Of a stretch of DNA of 64,000 bases, positions 35,830-44,383 are shown piece by piece. Source of the stretch: Comamonadaceae bacterium (GTDB taxonomy: Bacteria; Pseudomonadota; Gammaproteobacteria; Burkholderiales; Burkholderiaceae_C); assembly GCA_027484575.1 (NCBI GenBank), contig JAIXSQ010000004.1, positions 1 to 64,000 of the forward strand. Reading direction: 5' to 3'. Made by a program: the position numbers and the translations under genes. The stretch's first letter is position 1, and each line of letters starts with the position of its first letter. Below the pieces are notes generated by a model. That model did not search any database. It saw nothing but the letters and a program-made list of their open reading frames with translations, and was not told the DNA's origin.

Positions 35830-37548
35830 TCAGGGCACCTCGTGCGCGGCCGGTTCGAAGGCGGCAGGGTCGAAACCTTCGATGCAAGCTGGGGCGATGA
35901 CGAGCCCGATGGTCGGTTCGCCGCGGAAGTTGGCCGTGGCCGTGGCCGGGCCATCCCGCCCTGCATGCACCAGCAGGCCGACATCGGCCAGCGCCCGACT
36001 CGCCAGCGCAGGCTGCACGCCACGGACCTCCAGTTCAGCCAGCGGCACGAACAGGCCGGCCGCGATGGGTGCGGCGGCTGCTGCGCTGCCCGGCCCGTTG
36101 AGGGTGCCGACGATGGCCGCGAGGGCATCGCGCACGGCCGGGTTCAGGCGCATGGGTGCGTTCAGCTTGAAGGTCGGCGCCGCGGCCGGCGGCGGAGAGG
36201 GCGGAGGGGGCGGCGACGGGACTGCCAGGTCGGAAACGGCAGCAGGGGGCGGTGCCGGGGTCTGTGAGACCGGCGGCGGCGGGGATGTGCGAGCTGTCGA
36301 TGATGTGGCCACCTCGGTGGCGTCGAGCAATGAGAACTGGGTGCCGGGCGGCGGTGCGGGGGCTGGCGCCGGTGCAGGCGTTCGCGCCTTCTGGGTGGTC
36401 CGCGTGGCGCCAGGTGGGCAGACCAACGAGATGGCCAGTGGCTCGGCCGGCGGCGCGACGCCATGCAGCAGGATCGCCGGCGATGCCAGCTTCACCGCCT
36501 CCGCAGCGGTTTTCAGCTCCGGCGGCAGGACGAACCAGGTCGAGGCGCCGTCCGGCTGCCGCACGAAGACTCCGGCCTCCAGCAGCAGGTCGAGCATCGT
36601 CTCAGGCGCCTTGGGGATACCGGCCAACTGATCGGCCTCCAACAGCGCCTGAACATCGTGGGCCGCCTGCGGCCACAGAAGGAACAGCCCGTCGGGCCCC
36701 AGCCAGGATCGCGACTTCTCTCGGTTCGGGAACCAGCTCGGGCTGCTGGATGCCAGCCGGCGCATCGCGTCGACCAGGTAGCGCTCGAGGTGCGAGCCGA
36801 ACTGCGGCACGCCGTAGCGATCGGCGTTGGCCTGCAGGTTCCGGTCGATCACCAGCGCAAGCGAACGACGTACGAGCGCGTCGAGGACGTTGTGGTCACG
36901 GTAGACCGGATGCCCGCTGATGCTAGACAGGAGGTGCGGGACGATGACGCTGTTGTCCTGCGCCAGGTACTGGAGCGTGGCTCCAGGGACGACCAAGGGA
37001 AGCGCGAACACGCCCAAGCCGCGCGACTCGGTGGCGTTCGGCCGCCAGCGAACGAAGTAGCGAGTGGCACTGCGCGATGACAGCCAGTCGCCCAGGGGGA
37101 CGAGGAACTGCGGCCACTCGCCGCCCGCCTCGTCGGTCACGATCAGGTGGCTGAGCACCCGGTGCAGTTCGCAACACAGGCCACCGATGAAGGTGGCCAG
37201 GCGCCAGCGCGGTTCAAGCTGGCGGCGCGCCGAAATCGTCGACCGTCCGGAGAAGATGTGCGCGTCGGTGCCTTGCAGGCTGTAGAACGCGACCTCCAGC
37301 CCCAGGTTCAGCAGACCGGCAGGTGAGCTGAAGTAGTTGTCGGCAGTGGCCGGCAGCAGGTGGACGTAGCTGGCATAGCGCTGCAGCAGCGGTTGCACCT
37401 CCGCGTCGAAGGTGTCACGGGACAGGCCGAAGCACAGGCGGATGCGGCTGACGAGGTCGTCTGCCGACGCGAGCAGGTCAGGGACAGGCAGGGCGGCGAA
37501 TCCCGGGTCGGTGGCCGGGAACGCGGCGTGGGAGGCTGGGGACTGCAT
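35830..37548 (-). CDS. traI: MobH-type relaxase TraI (TraI_2 family) with altered active-site motifs
   Basis: A 572-residue protein with the TraI_2 domain in its first third and a C-terminal TraI_2_C-like winged-helix region (from about 455), joined by a proline/alanine-rich linker. MobH relaxases normally carry LPA-x(4)-HH, a further H in GGLxxHxLEV, and an HD motif in LxHDxGK. Here the equivalent segments are LLPATADNYFSSPAGL, NLGLEV and GLCCELHRV, so the histidines and the HD pair are missing. It begins the traI-traD-DUF4400 operon. The ATG at 37548 is preferred to a TTG at 37587; neither has a good ribosome binding site. Confidence 0.8.
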   Translation of the reverse strand: MQSPASHAAFPATDPGFAALPVPDLLASADDLVSRIRLCFGLSRDTFDAEVQPLLQRYASYVHLLPATADNYFSSPAGLLNLGLEVAFYSLQGTDAHIFSGRSTISARRQLEPRWRLATFIGGLCCELHRVLSHLIVTDEAGGEWPQFLVPLGDWLSSRSATRYFVRWRPNATESRGLGVFALPLVVPGATLQYLAQDNSVIVPHLLSSISGHPVYRDHNVLDALVRRSLALVIDRNLQANADRYGVPQFGSHLERYLVDAMRRLASSSPSWFPNREKSRSWLGPDGLFLLWPQAAHDVQALLEADQLAGIPKAPETMLDLLLEAGVFVRQPDGASTWFVLPPELKTAAEAVKLASPAILLHGVAPPAEPLAISLVCPPGATRTTQKARTPAPAPAPAPPPGTQFSLLDATEVATSSTARTSPPPPVSQTPAPPPAAVSDLAVPSPPPPPSPPPAAAPTFKLNAPMRLNPAVRDALAAIVGTLNGPGSAAAAAPIAAGLFVPLAELEVRGVQPALASRALADVGLLVHAGRDGPATATANFRGEPTIGLVIAPACIEGFDPAAFEPAAHEVP

Positions 37549-37866
37549 GGCGGGTGCAGACGAGTGCTGCGGCCATGCTGATGCCAAAGGCGGGGGCGTG
37601 AACGGCGAAAGGTGCGGTCTGGTCGCGGGTTATCGAGGCCAGCAGCGCGGGGCACTCCGGCAGCGGACGAACTCTGCGATCGATTGCTTCACCAGAGCGC
37701 TGGGACACGCAGGGCAATCTGACTGACCCTTGACCGGGCGCGGACGGTTGACGCGGTCCGACCACGGGCATCAGCCCACTCGGAAAAAGCGACCTTCAAG
37801 TTGTACAAACGAAGAGCGGCTTCAGCAGCTCCAAATGGGCGGCGTCAACAAGAAGCTGCATCTGAC
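37549..37866. other. Intergenic region between the CBASS locus and traI
   Basis: A 318-bp stretch downstream of cap4 and upstream of traI, both on the minus strand. No gene is supported. It must contain the traI promoter unless traI is read from the CBASS promoter. I see no clear terminator after cap4. The part around 37780-37860 is relatively rich in A and T. Confidence 0.45.
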
Positions 37867-39399
37867 TCACGACCCCCCAAGGGCAGACATGATCGGAAGC
37901 GAAATCGAGGGCGCATAGCCGCCGCCGTTTTGCCCCTCAAAGTCGAACTCGTATAGCGTGACCGAGCCCATGCTCGGTTGACGCTGGCCAAGGAAGAAGG
38001 TGAAGGCGTTGGGCGCCGCAATGAACAGGTGCACTCGGCTTCCCGGCTGTCGCTCGGTGTTGATGCGCTGCGCCAATGATTCGGCAAGGTCGAAGGCATG
38101 CTGGCCGCTCATCACGGCGCGGCTGTTGGCACCGCCTTGGGGGCTGGCGAGAAGAAGGCGGCCGACGCCGGGCAACGCGGCCGCCAGATGGCGCATGACT
38201 GCAGGCCCCACATCGTGCGTCAGGCAGACGCCGACGGCCACGTCGGCGCCCGGCGTGGCGACCTGTTCGAGCGTGAAGTCCCAGCCGGGCCAGGTGAGGT
38301 CGCGCGACGTGTCGCCGGCGCGCCAGATCACGCGATGCAGCACGCGTTGCTCCAGCTCGACGTGGCGGCCCGACTTAATGTTGAGTACTGCGCCTGCCGC
38401 GAACGCCAGCGTGGCATGCGTGTCCAGGATCAGCCGCAGATGCTCGTTGGCGCCGGCGGCCGCGAGCAGAAACGACCGCAGGTCCGGGTAGAGCGAGGCC
38501 ACCCAGTCCGCCTGGTTCCTGATCGGGCGGTCGTTGAAGTAGTGGACCAGATCGAGCACCGCGACACAGCGGTCTTCCAGGCTGTCGACCGGGTGCTCGA
38601 ACGACTTGACGCCGAAGACCACGTGCGTCCTGGGCGCTGCCTCGAACAGCTTCTGTTGCTGGCAGGCGTCGCGAAACGAGTCGCGGTCGAACTCGATGCG
38701 GCCCGCGGCCAACCACTGGTAGGTCAGGTCGTCGTACCAGCAGGTTTCCTCGTTGTCGGGCACGCGCCGCATGCCGCGCAGTTCGAGCAGCAGATCCAGG
38801 TTGTCGCGCAAGTCGAGGAGTGACTGCGTGTCGGTGCTGAGCCCCAGCGTGCGGACCAGGGTGCGCAGCTGGGCGTCGTCGACACCCAGGTGGTCACGCC
38901 AGATCTTGCGCACCTTGCCGGCGGCGCTGCCGTCGCCGGTGCCATCGAACAGGCGATCCGGCCGCAGGAAGCCGTGGCGCTGGTGCACCATCGTGCGTAG
39001 CGGATCGCCACGCCGCAGATGCCAGTTCGTCACAAGCCGGAAGCGGGAACCGGTACCGGCCGGTGCATGCGTGCGCTGGGCATCCAGGGCGCGCTGGAGC
39101 AGGGAGACCGAACTGGCGTTGATAAAGTCGGGACTGGTCAGGTCCTCGTACCCGAAGTCGCCGCTGGCGACATGCCACTTGCACTGCATGTGCTCGCGCA
39201 GCAGCGGCACGCCGTGGTGGTCATTGCGGCCCTTGCCGGGTGCGTATTCGACCCAGACGTCGTCGAATCCCTTGGGGCCACTCTCGAACCCGACCTTCAC
39301 GATCGAGCCGGCAGGGTCGAGCAGGCGAATCGCCTTCAACCAGAACTGTCGAGCTTGGTAGGCATGCCCGTCTCTGACGGTGGCAACGGCTTGGGTCAT
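37867..39399 (-). CDS. cap4: Cap4 CBASS effector: endonuclease-SAVED fusion
   Basis: A 510-residue protein. The N-terminal domain has FDDVWVEY (near 44-51) and HMQCKWHV (near 70-77), the D and QxK of a PD-(D/E)XK-type DNA endonuclease. The C-terminal SAVED domain, which binds cyclic oligonucleotides, shows VHLFIAAPNAFTFFLGQ and VTLYEFDFEG near the end. When the CD-NTase makes its signal, Cap4 oligomerises and degrades DNA, killing the infected cell. It is the last gene of the CBASS operon, 24 nt after cap6. Confidence 0.9.
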   Translation of the reverse strand: MTQAVATVRDGHAYQARQFWLKAIRLLDPAGSIVKVGFESGPKGFDDVWVEYAPGKGRNDHHGVPLLREHMQCKWHVASGDFGYEDLTSPDFINASSVSLLQRALDAQRTHAPAGTGSRFRLVTNWHLRRGDPLRTMVHQRHGFLRPDRLFDGTGDGSAAGKVRKIWRDHLGVDDAQLRTLVRTLGLSTDTQSLLDLRDNLDLLLELRGMRRVPDNEETCWYDDLTYQWLAAGRIEFDRDSFRDACQQQKLFEAAPRTHVVFGVKSFEHPVDSLEDRCVAVLDLVHYFNDRPIRNQADWVASLYPDLRSFLLAAAGANEHLRLILDTHATLAFAAGAVLNIKSGRHVELEQRVLHRVIWRAGDTSRDLTWPGWDFTLEQVATPGADVAVGVCLTHDVGPAVMRHLAAALPGVGRLLLASPQGGANSRAVMSGQHAFDLAESLAQRINTERQPGSRVHLFIAAPNAFTFFLGQRQPSMGSVTLYEFDFEGQNGGGYAPSISLPIMSALGGS

Positions 39400-39423
39400 C
39401 GGTTATCGCCAGGCGGCGCCAGC

Positions 39424-40353
39424 CTACGCGTTGTTGAAGGGTGGCGTCGGCTCGATGCCGCGCGCCAGCGCGATCGCCTGCGCGGCGTTGATTGGGCCTG
39501 CGGGGTATGCGTCCAGGATGATGGTCGGCAGCAGCCTCTGCGCTAGGTCAGAGAACGTGAACCCGTAGGCCCGCCCCGCCTGGGGCCCCGTGGCCGCGAC
39601 CAGGGCGTCGATGTCGGCCTTCTTGAGCCCCACGTCACCGAGCCAGCGTTCGAGCACGTCGCGCCGCTGGTCATCGGTCGGACGCGTGAAGGTGAGCACG
39701 TCGGCCGCGCGGCGGCGTACGGCGGGGTCCAGGGCGCTCAGCCGGTTGGTGCACATGATCACGGCCGCGGGCAGCCTGCCGCTGGCCATTCGGTCGATGC
39801 CGCGGATGAACGCGTTCACGCCCGCACGGTCCTCGTGGTGCATCTGCTCGGTCTCGCGCGACTGCGCCAGCGCGTCGGCCTCGTCGACGAGCAGGATCAC
39901 ACCACCGCGTGCCGTACCCTTGGCCGACTTCAACTTGCTGGCCTCCGCGTAGGCGTGCTCGAAGGCGGCCGTGACGAGTTGGGTCATCTCGCCGACGCGG
40001 CCCTGGCCGCGCGATGACAGGCTCATCGGCAGCAGCGTGATGTCGATGTCCTCCTGGCGCGCGACCGGGTCGCCGATTGTCTCGGCCAGCTCGGTCTTGC
40101 CCGAGCCGACGTCGCCGCTCAGGACCACCAGGGGCGGGCGGCGCAGGACCGAATCGATCAGCCGCGGCGCCTCGGGGTGGTGGTCCTTCTGCCATTTCTG
40201 CAGTCCGTGGGGGTTGATCAACACGCTCAGAATGTTGGTCAGGCGTTTGATCTTGTCTTCCATGCCGACCAGTCGGGCCAGCCGGTCCCGCGCGTCCGAG
40301 TCGGGCAGCGTGATCGAGCGGTCGAACAGGGCGTTGGTGTTGGGCTGGCTCAT
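39424..40353 (-). CDS. cap6: Cap6, TRIP13/Pch2-like AAA+ ATPase of CBASS
   Basis: A 309-residue AAA+ ATPase: Walker A SGDVGSGKTELA (about 90-101), Walker B VILLVDEADALA (about 155-166), and sensor region VIMCTNRLSALDP. TRIP13-like Cap6 disassembles the active HORMA-CD-NTase complex and so limits immune signalling. The ATG at 40353 overlaps the HORMA gene stop (ATGA) and has AGGAG upstream. A 55-codon in-frame extension in the HORMA gene is not used. Confidence 0.92.
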   Translation of the reverse strand: MSQPNTNALFDRSITLPDSDARDRLARLVGMEDKIKRLTNILSVLINPHGLQKWQKDHHPEAPRLIDSVLRRPPLVVLSGDVGSGKTELAETIGDPVARQEDIDITLLPMSLSSRGQGRVGEMTQLVTAAFEHAYAEASKLKSAKGTARGGVILLVDEADALAQSRETEQMHHEDRAGVNAFIRGIDRMASGRLPAAVIMCTNRLSALDPAVRRRAADVLTFTRPTDDQRRDVLERWLGDVGLKKADIDALVAATGPQAGRAYGFTFSDLAQRLLPTIILDAYPAGPINAAQAIALARGIEPTPPFNNA

Positions 40354-40868
40354 GCGTAGCTCCTGACGCTGGCGCGGGCGAGCGAGCGGCCACCGGCGGA
40401 ATACGTTTTGTCGTCGGCGAAGTAGCCGTTGTGCACCGCGGGCAGCGCCGCCCCTACGCGCTGAATAGGCAGTGCTTGCTTGACCTGAGCCTGCTCGGCC
40501 GGGGTCAAGCGATCCCATGCGCTGCTGTAGGTGAGATAGCTGTAGAAGGTGGCTCCTGCCACATCCTGGCCTGGGCGGACGCGGCCGGGATCATCGTTGA
40601 CGTCCCCGGCCGCAAGCTCGTGTGCCGTATAGCGCAAAGTGGGCTCGATCCACTTGCCGTCGCGACGGAAGCCGTAGAAGGCGGTGCCGAGGTAACCGCG
40701 CCGGAGCAACTCCACGACCTCAGACTCGTAGGCCGCGATATCAGCGTCGGAGGGCAGGCCGTACAGGCGCTGCATGCGCTTGAGATCGGTCGACACCTTG
40801 GCCGCCATGTCGCGCGCATGCACCACCGTGAAGGTGTTGGCGGTGCTGGTGGTGTAGCTGGTGCTCAT
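40350..40868 (-). CDS. cap7: Cap7, bacterial HORMA-domain protein of CBASS
   Basis: A 172-residue protein with the bacterial HORMA pattern: an N-terminal segment TFTVVHARDMAAKVSTDLKR and, later, GYLGTAFYGFRRDGKWIEP and AGATFYSYLTYS. In type III CBASS the HORMA protein senses a peptide or infection cue, closes around it and activates the CD-NTase. Its identity is strengthened by the neighbouring TRIP13-like gene and CD-NTase. I use the ATG at 40868; a TTG at 40880 is possible. Confidence 0.85.
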   Translation of the reverse strand: MSTSYTTSTANTFTVVHARDMAAKVSTDLKRMQRLYGLPSDADIAAYESEVVELLRRGYLGTAFYGFRRDGKWIEPTLRYTAHELAAGDVNDDPGRVRPGQDVAGATFYSYLTYSSAWDRLTPAEQAQVKQALPIQRVGAALPAVHNGYFADDKTYSAGGRSLARASVRSYA

Positions 40869-40876
40869 GTTCTTGT

Positions 40877-41842
40877 TCAACCCTGGAATGCGCTGCCGAA
40901 GACCTTCTGCCAGTAGTAGACGGTCAGCTGCTTGGTGGGAGCGGCGAGCGCCGCATCGATGGCGTCACCAGCGTCGAGCGCGGCCTCGACGATCGCCTCG
41001 GCCTGCGCCTCGATGTACAGCCGCGCCACATTGTTGTTGCAGTTGATCGGGTCGAAGATTTGCACCGGGTCCTTGACCTTCGCCGCGTCGGACGCGGGGT
41101 AGTGATCCGTAAAGACGATGCGCTCGCGCAGGTTGCTGCGCCCGATGTAGGTGAAGAACGACTGCAGCGCCTCGGGGTAGTCGGAGAAGTCGACGCCGTC
41201 GTCGCACAGCTTGGCCAGGATCATCTCGATCATGAAGGACTTGAAGCGGAAGCCGTCGCGCTCCTGCTTCATGCGCCGGGCCCAGAACTTCACCAGCCGC
41301 ACGACCTGCGCGAAGTGCGTCTCCTGCTTGCGCTTGCGCTTGCGCGTGAACTCAAGGTGCAGCGGGATGCTGGTCTCGAGGAACGAGCCGTCTTCTTGGC
41401 TGACGAGGTTGCCGCGCCACTCGGGGTCACCCGCGTACAGCACCGGCACCACGTCGACGTCCAGTCCGCTGCCCTGGAAGGACACTGTCACGGAGTAGGT
41501 CTGGGGCTTGACTTGGTCGGGGCGGAAGTTGGGATACGCCTTGCGCAGCCGCTCGGCGAGGTAGTCCAGCAGGCCGCGCAGATCGTGCGGCGCATCGGAG
41601 CCGGTGATGTACACGGCCACGTCGATGTCGTTGAGCGAGCGCAGCGCAGTGCCCTTGGCCAGGCTGCCGGACAGCAGCATCTTGCGCAGGGCGAAGTCGG
41701 GGTGCTCGCCCAGGTAGCCCTCAAGCTTCTCGCGCAGGCGGCGAACCTGCGCGCGGTACTCGTCGGCCTTGTCCTTGGGCAGGTTGACCTTTTCCTCCGC
41801 GAATCGGACGATGTCGCGCTGATCGATGTGGGCTCTCGACAT
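40877..41842 (-). CDS. CD-NTase (cGAS/DncV-like nucleotidyltransferase) of CBASS
   Basis: A 321-residue nucleotidyltransferase. The active site shows GSLAKGTALRSLNDIDVAVY near residues 57-76 and a third acidic strand GLDVDVVPV near 125, the GS-x(n)-DxD...D arrangement of the family. The C-terminal part is a helical OAS-like domain. The clade looks like C or D by its HORMA/TRIP13 partners, so the product is probably a cyclic trinucleotide (inference). The ATG at 41842 has GGAGCCC upstream. It is the first gene of the operon, divergent from capH. Confidence 0.9.
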   Translation of the reverse strand: MSRAHIDQRDIVRFAEEKVNLPKDKADEYRAQVRRLREKLEGYLGEHPDFALRKMLLSGSLAKGTALRSLNDIDVAVYITGSDAPHDLRGLLDYLAERLRKAYPNFRPDQVKPQTYSVTVSFQGSGLDVDVVPVLYAGDPEWRGNLVSQEDGSFLETSIPLHLEFTRKRKRKQETHFAQVVRLVKFWARRMKQERDGFRFKSFMIEMILAKLCDDGVDFSDYPEALQSFFTYIGRSNLRERIVFTDHYPASDAAKVKDPVQIFDPINCNNNVARLYIEAQAEAIVEAALDAGDAIDAALAAPTKQLTVYYWQKVFGSAFQG

Positions 41843-41894
41843 AGGGCTCCGATGGGCGGGGTGGGTTGACAGGCCGGAGAACTCCCATATGGCG

Positions 41895-41980
41895 TTTCCC
41901 GGGAAAAAAGTTCGGAATCGTGAACACGCGAAGTGTTGCACGACTTGACGCTCTTGTCAAAGAAAAAGTTCGGAACCGTG
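41895..41980. promoter_or_regulatory. CBASS/capHP divergent promoter with paired direct repeats
   Basis: An 18-bp motif occurs twice in the same direction, at 41905-41922 (AAAAAGTTCGGAATCGTG) and 41963-41980 (AAAAAGTTCGGAACCGTG), 17 of 18 bases identical and 58 bp apart. A perfect 12-bp palindrome TTTCCCGGGAAA (41895-41906) overlaps the first copy. They lie in the 177-bp gap between the divergent CD-NTase and capH genes, so they are the natural CapH operators. Confidence 0.7.
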
Positions 41981-42019
41981 GTACCTTCGGAGTCCAACCC
42001 GTAGCCCAGGAGATTTGCC

Positions 42020-42340
42020 ATGCCCACGCGCCTTGGCGAGAAGTTGCGCGACCTGCGCAAGGAACGAGGACTCACCCTGGAGAAGCTTGCCGAGCAGGCG
42101 GGGCTGAGCAAAAGCTACCTCTGGGAACTCGAAAACCGGGAGTCCCAGCGGCCGTCGGCAGAGAAGCTGACCGCGCTTGGTGACGCACTGGGCGTGTCAA
42201 CCAGCTACTTTCTGGAAGAAGATGCCCGTGGTCCGGAGGAGCGCCATCTCGACGAGGCGTTCTTCCGCGGCTACCAGAAGCTGGACGCCGATGCCAAGGA
42301 GCAACTGCGCAAGATCCTCAACACGTTCAAGAAGTCGTGA
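42020..42340 (+). CDS. capH: CapH, XRE-family repressor of CBASS
   Basis: A 106-residue protein with an N-terminal HTH_XRE domain (about 5-60: GLTLEKLAEQAGLSKSYLWELE) and a short helical C-terminus for dimerisation. AGGAG precedes the ATG. Its stop overlaps the capP GTG start (GTGA). In known CBASS loci CapH represses the operon and is cleaved by CapP after DNA damage. Divergent orientation and the direct repeats support this role. Confidence 0.85.
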   Translation: MPTRLGEKLRDLRKERGLTLEKLAEQAGLSKSYLWELENRESQRPSAEKLTALGDALGVSTSYFLEEDARGPEERHLDEAFFRGYQKLDADAKEQLRKILNTFKKS

Positions 42341-43203
42341 AGCCCGAGGTCTGGACGCCGCAGCGCGCTGCCACCCGGCTGGTGCGAATCGCCGAAACGT
42401 TCAGCAACGCGCACGGCCTGCAGCGCTTCCCGGTCGACGTCCGACAGTTGGCGCTTGGAGCGGCTGACATCTTCGGCTGGAAGGACCCGATTACCGAGGT
42501 CCAGGCCGCCCCGATCAAGAAGTTCGAGGGCGCGCTGTTCCCCGATGACGATCGATCCAGGTGGCTCCTGCTCTACAACCAGACGCTCACGTCACCGGGC
42601 CGCATTCGCTTCACGATGGCCCACGAGCTCGGGCACTACATCCTGCACCGCCTGAAGCGCGATTCGTTCGAGTGCAGCCCGGCCGACATGCTGGATTGGA
42701 GCCAGGACGAAACCGACATGGAAGGGCAGGCTGACCTGTTCGCCTCCTATCTGCTAATGCCGCTGGACGACTACCGCGCGCAGGCGGTCGGCAATGTTGA
42801 TCTCGACGTGCTCGGCCGATGCGCCGAGCGCTATGGCGTCTCGCTGACCGCGGCCATCCTCAAATGGCTGAGCTACACCGACGAGAAGGCCGTTCTAGTC
42901 ATGAGCAAGGACGGATTCATTGACTGGGCATGGTCGAGCGAGCCGGCGATGAAGGCCGGTGCGTTCTTCAAGACGCGCTCGTCAACGATTGAGGTGCCCA
43001 GCGGTTCCCTTGCGGCCGACGCAGACGTTCGCCACGAGCGCGCGGGCGCGACGATCGGGGCTTCCGTCTGGTTCAGGTTCGCCGAGTCGCAGGTGCAGCT
43101 TCGCGAGATGAAGGTGAGTGCTGATCAGTACGACAGTGTGCTGACGCTGCTCTGCCTTCCGCGTGGTTCAAGCTTCTGGCCGCCCTATCCCGCAGAGGAC
43201 TGA
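42337..43203 (+). CDS. capP: CapP, ImmA/IrrE-type zinc metallopeptidase regulating CBASS
   Basis: A 288-residue protein with the HELGH zinc site (about residues 96-100) in RFTMAHELGHYILH and a downstream glutamate in EGQADLFASYLLMP, typical of ImmA/IrrE (COG2856) peptidases. The C-terminal 100 residues form a separate sensor-like domain. Known CapP proteins cleave CapH after DNA damage, so the CBASS genes are induced. It is translationally coupled to capH. Confidence 0.85.
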   Translation: MKPEVWTPQRAATRLVRIAETFSNAHGLQRFPVDVRQLALGAADIFGWKDPITEVQAAPIKKFEGALFPDDDRSRWLLLYNQTLTSPGRIRFTMAHELGHYILHRLKRDSFECSPADMLDWSQDETDMEGQADLFASYLLMPLDDYRAQAVGNVDLDVLGRCAERYGVSLTAAILKWLSYTDEKAVLVMSKDGFIDWAWSSEPAMKAGAFFKTRSSTIEVPSGSLAADADVRHERAGATIGASVWFRFAESQVQLREMKVSADQYDSVLTLLCLPRGSSFWPPYPAED

Positions 43204-43450
43204 TCGCCTGCTGCCGACTCAGAGTCAACGCTAGCGGCTTATTGGTGGGGGACGGCAGGGTGCACCCGCCGACGTTTGAACGGCAGTAAGGTGCCTGAGA
43301 CCGCCTTTACGGCCCTTGGTAACGGATGGCCGCTCACGCTGTATCGCCGACTACGAGCCAGTGGCTGCGCGTCAGCGGTTTCAGATCCGAGGCTCACGGC
43401 ACATGCTGGCCTGCCAAAGGTGTAGCAGGGTGCTGGTTCAAGGGGCCGGC

Positions 43451-44053
43451 TTATAGCTGCAGCAGCACAAGCATCCCCAACTGCTCCGCGCTCGGCGTAG
43501 CCAGCGGCTGCACCGGAAACGCCCCCTGCACCCGCGCGTCCGTCCCATATCGCTGTACCAGCTTGCAGAACGGGCAGTGGTCGTTCGAGCGGGCCACGGA
43601 GCCGTAGGCCGCCAGGAACTCGCTATGGCAGGTCGGGCAGGTGACGAGCGAGAAGCTCCTAGTATCGGTGAGCCACAGGCCGTCCGTGTGCGCGGCCAGA
43701 TCGAAGGCGCGGTCGAAGCTGATGCGGTGCGGCGACTGGCAGATGCCGACGTAGTGGCGGTAGGCGCCGACGAGCGCTTCGCCCGCAGGGAAGTCGGCGT
43801 CTCGCAGACGGCGGTACAGGGCCACGACGATCGAGGCCTCGGCGCGGTGGAGCAGGTTGGCGCCGTGGTACCACTCTGGGGAGTCTGGCGAGCGACCCCG
43901 AGGCACGGCCATGCGGTCCGGGAAGAGCAGGCGCAGCGCCTCGCGGGGCGGCAGGCCCGTCAGATGACCGATGGTGCGCACGCGTGCACCGCAGGCCGCA
44001 CAGGCCTTGGCCAGCGCCAGGGCGCGCAGCTGGCGATCGACCCGCGACTGCAT
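43451..44053 (-). CDS. FlhC-like transcriptional activator (SetC/AcaC-type)
   Basis: A 200-residue protein that matches FlhC in layout: an N-terminal HTH-like region (GARVRTIGHLTGLPPREALRLLF), then WYHGANLLHRAEASIVVALYRRL, a central helical domain, and a C-terminal zinc site with CPTCHSEF and CPFC. FlhC-like proteins on SXT/R391 and IncC elements (SetC, AcaC), with an FlhD-like partner, activate the transfer genes. It lies 24 nt after the FlhD-like gene, mirroring flhDC. A transfer activator role is inferred from family and context; a flagellar role is unlikely. Confidence 0.75.
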   Translation of the reverse strand: MQSRVDRQLRALALAKACAACGARVRTIGHLTGLPPREALRLLFPDRMAVPRGRSPDSPEWYHGANLLHRAEASIVVALYRRLRDADFPAGEALVGAYRHYVGICQSPHRISFDRAFDLAAHTDGLWLTDTRSFSLVTCPTCHSEFLAAYGSVARSNDHCPFCKLVQRYGTDARVQGAFPVQPLATPSAEQLGMLVLLQL

Positions 44054-44077
44054 GGCCAATGACCCGGCAACTGAGCG

Positions 44078-44383
44078 TCAGGCGGCCGAACTGGCCGTCA
44101 CATGGCGGGGGGCGTGGACCGCGGCCAGCGGTCGCACCAGCGGCAGCGGTGTGTCGAGCAGACTGACCAGGTCGCGGCGCGGCGGGAAGAGCGTGGCGTC
44201 GCCCAGGTTGGCCACGATGGCCATCAGCTGCTGGACGCTCATGGTGCCGAGCCGCTCGGCCTGGGTCGCGTCGAGCGCGAAGCGGCAGCACGCAGCCATG
44301 CGGTCGTGGAGGATGCCGTCGCGGATGGTGAGCAGCAGGGTCAGGTTGGCGATCTGCACATCGGAGAGCTGGACCTGGTTCAT
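44078..44383 (-). CDS. FlhD-like transcriptional activator partner (SetD/AcaD-type)
   Basis: A 101-residue mainly helical protein. The segment VQIANLTLLLTIRDGILHDRMAACCRF followed by LGTMSVQQLMAIVANLG is the FlhD pattern (two-helix dimer core with a cysteine). It precedes and probably forms a hetero-multimer with the FlhC-like protein. The ATG at 44383 was chosen because the long upstream frame has no ribosome binding site. The FlhC-like protein supplies the zinc site; this one supplies the partner surface. Confidence 0.7.
   Translation of the reverse strand: MNQVQLSDVQIANLTLLLTIRDGILHDRMAACCRFALDATQAERLGTMSVQQLMAIVANLGDATLFPPRRDLVSLLDTPLPLVRPLAAVHAPRHVTASSAA

Noticed and set aside
33888..35900. 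A 670-codon frame opposite traD
   Set aside because: Antisense shadow of TraD; histidine-rich, typical of reverse frames of high-GC genes.
42020..43203. A stand-alone toxin-antitoxin pair (XRE plus ImmA/IrrE)
   Set aside because: The pair is divergent from a full CBASS operon with shared repeats, which fits CapH-CapP better.
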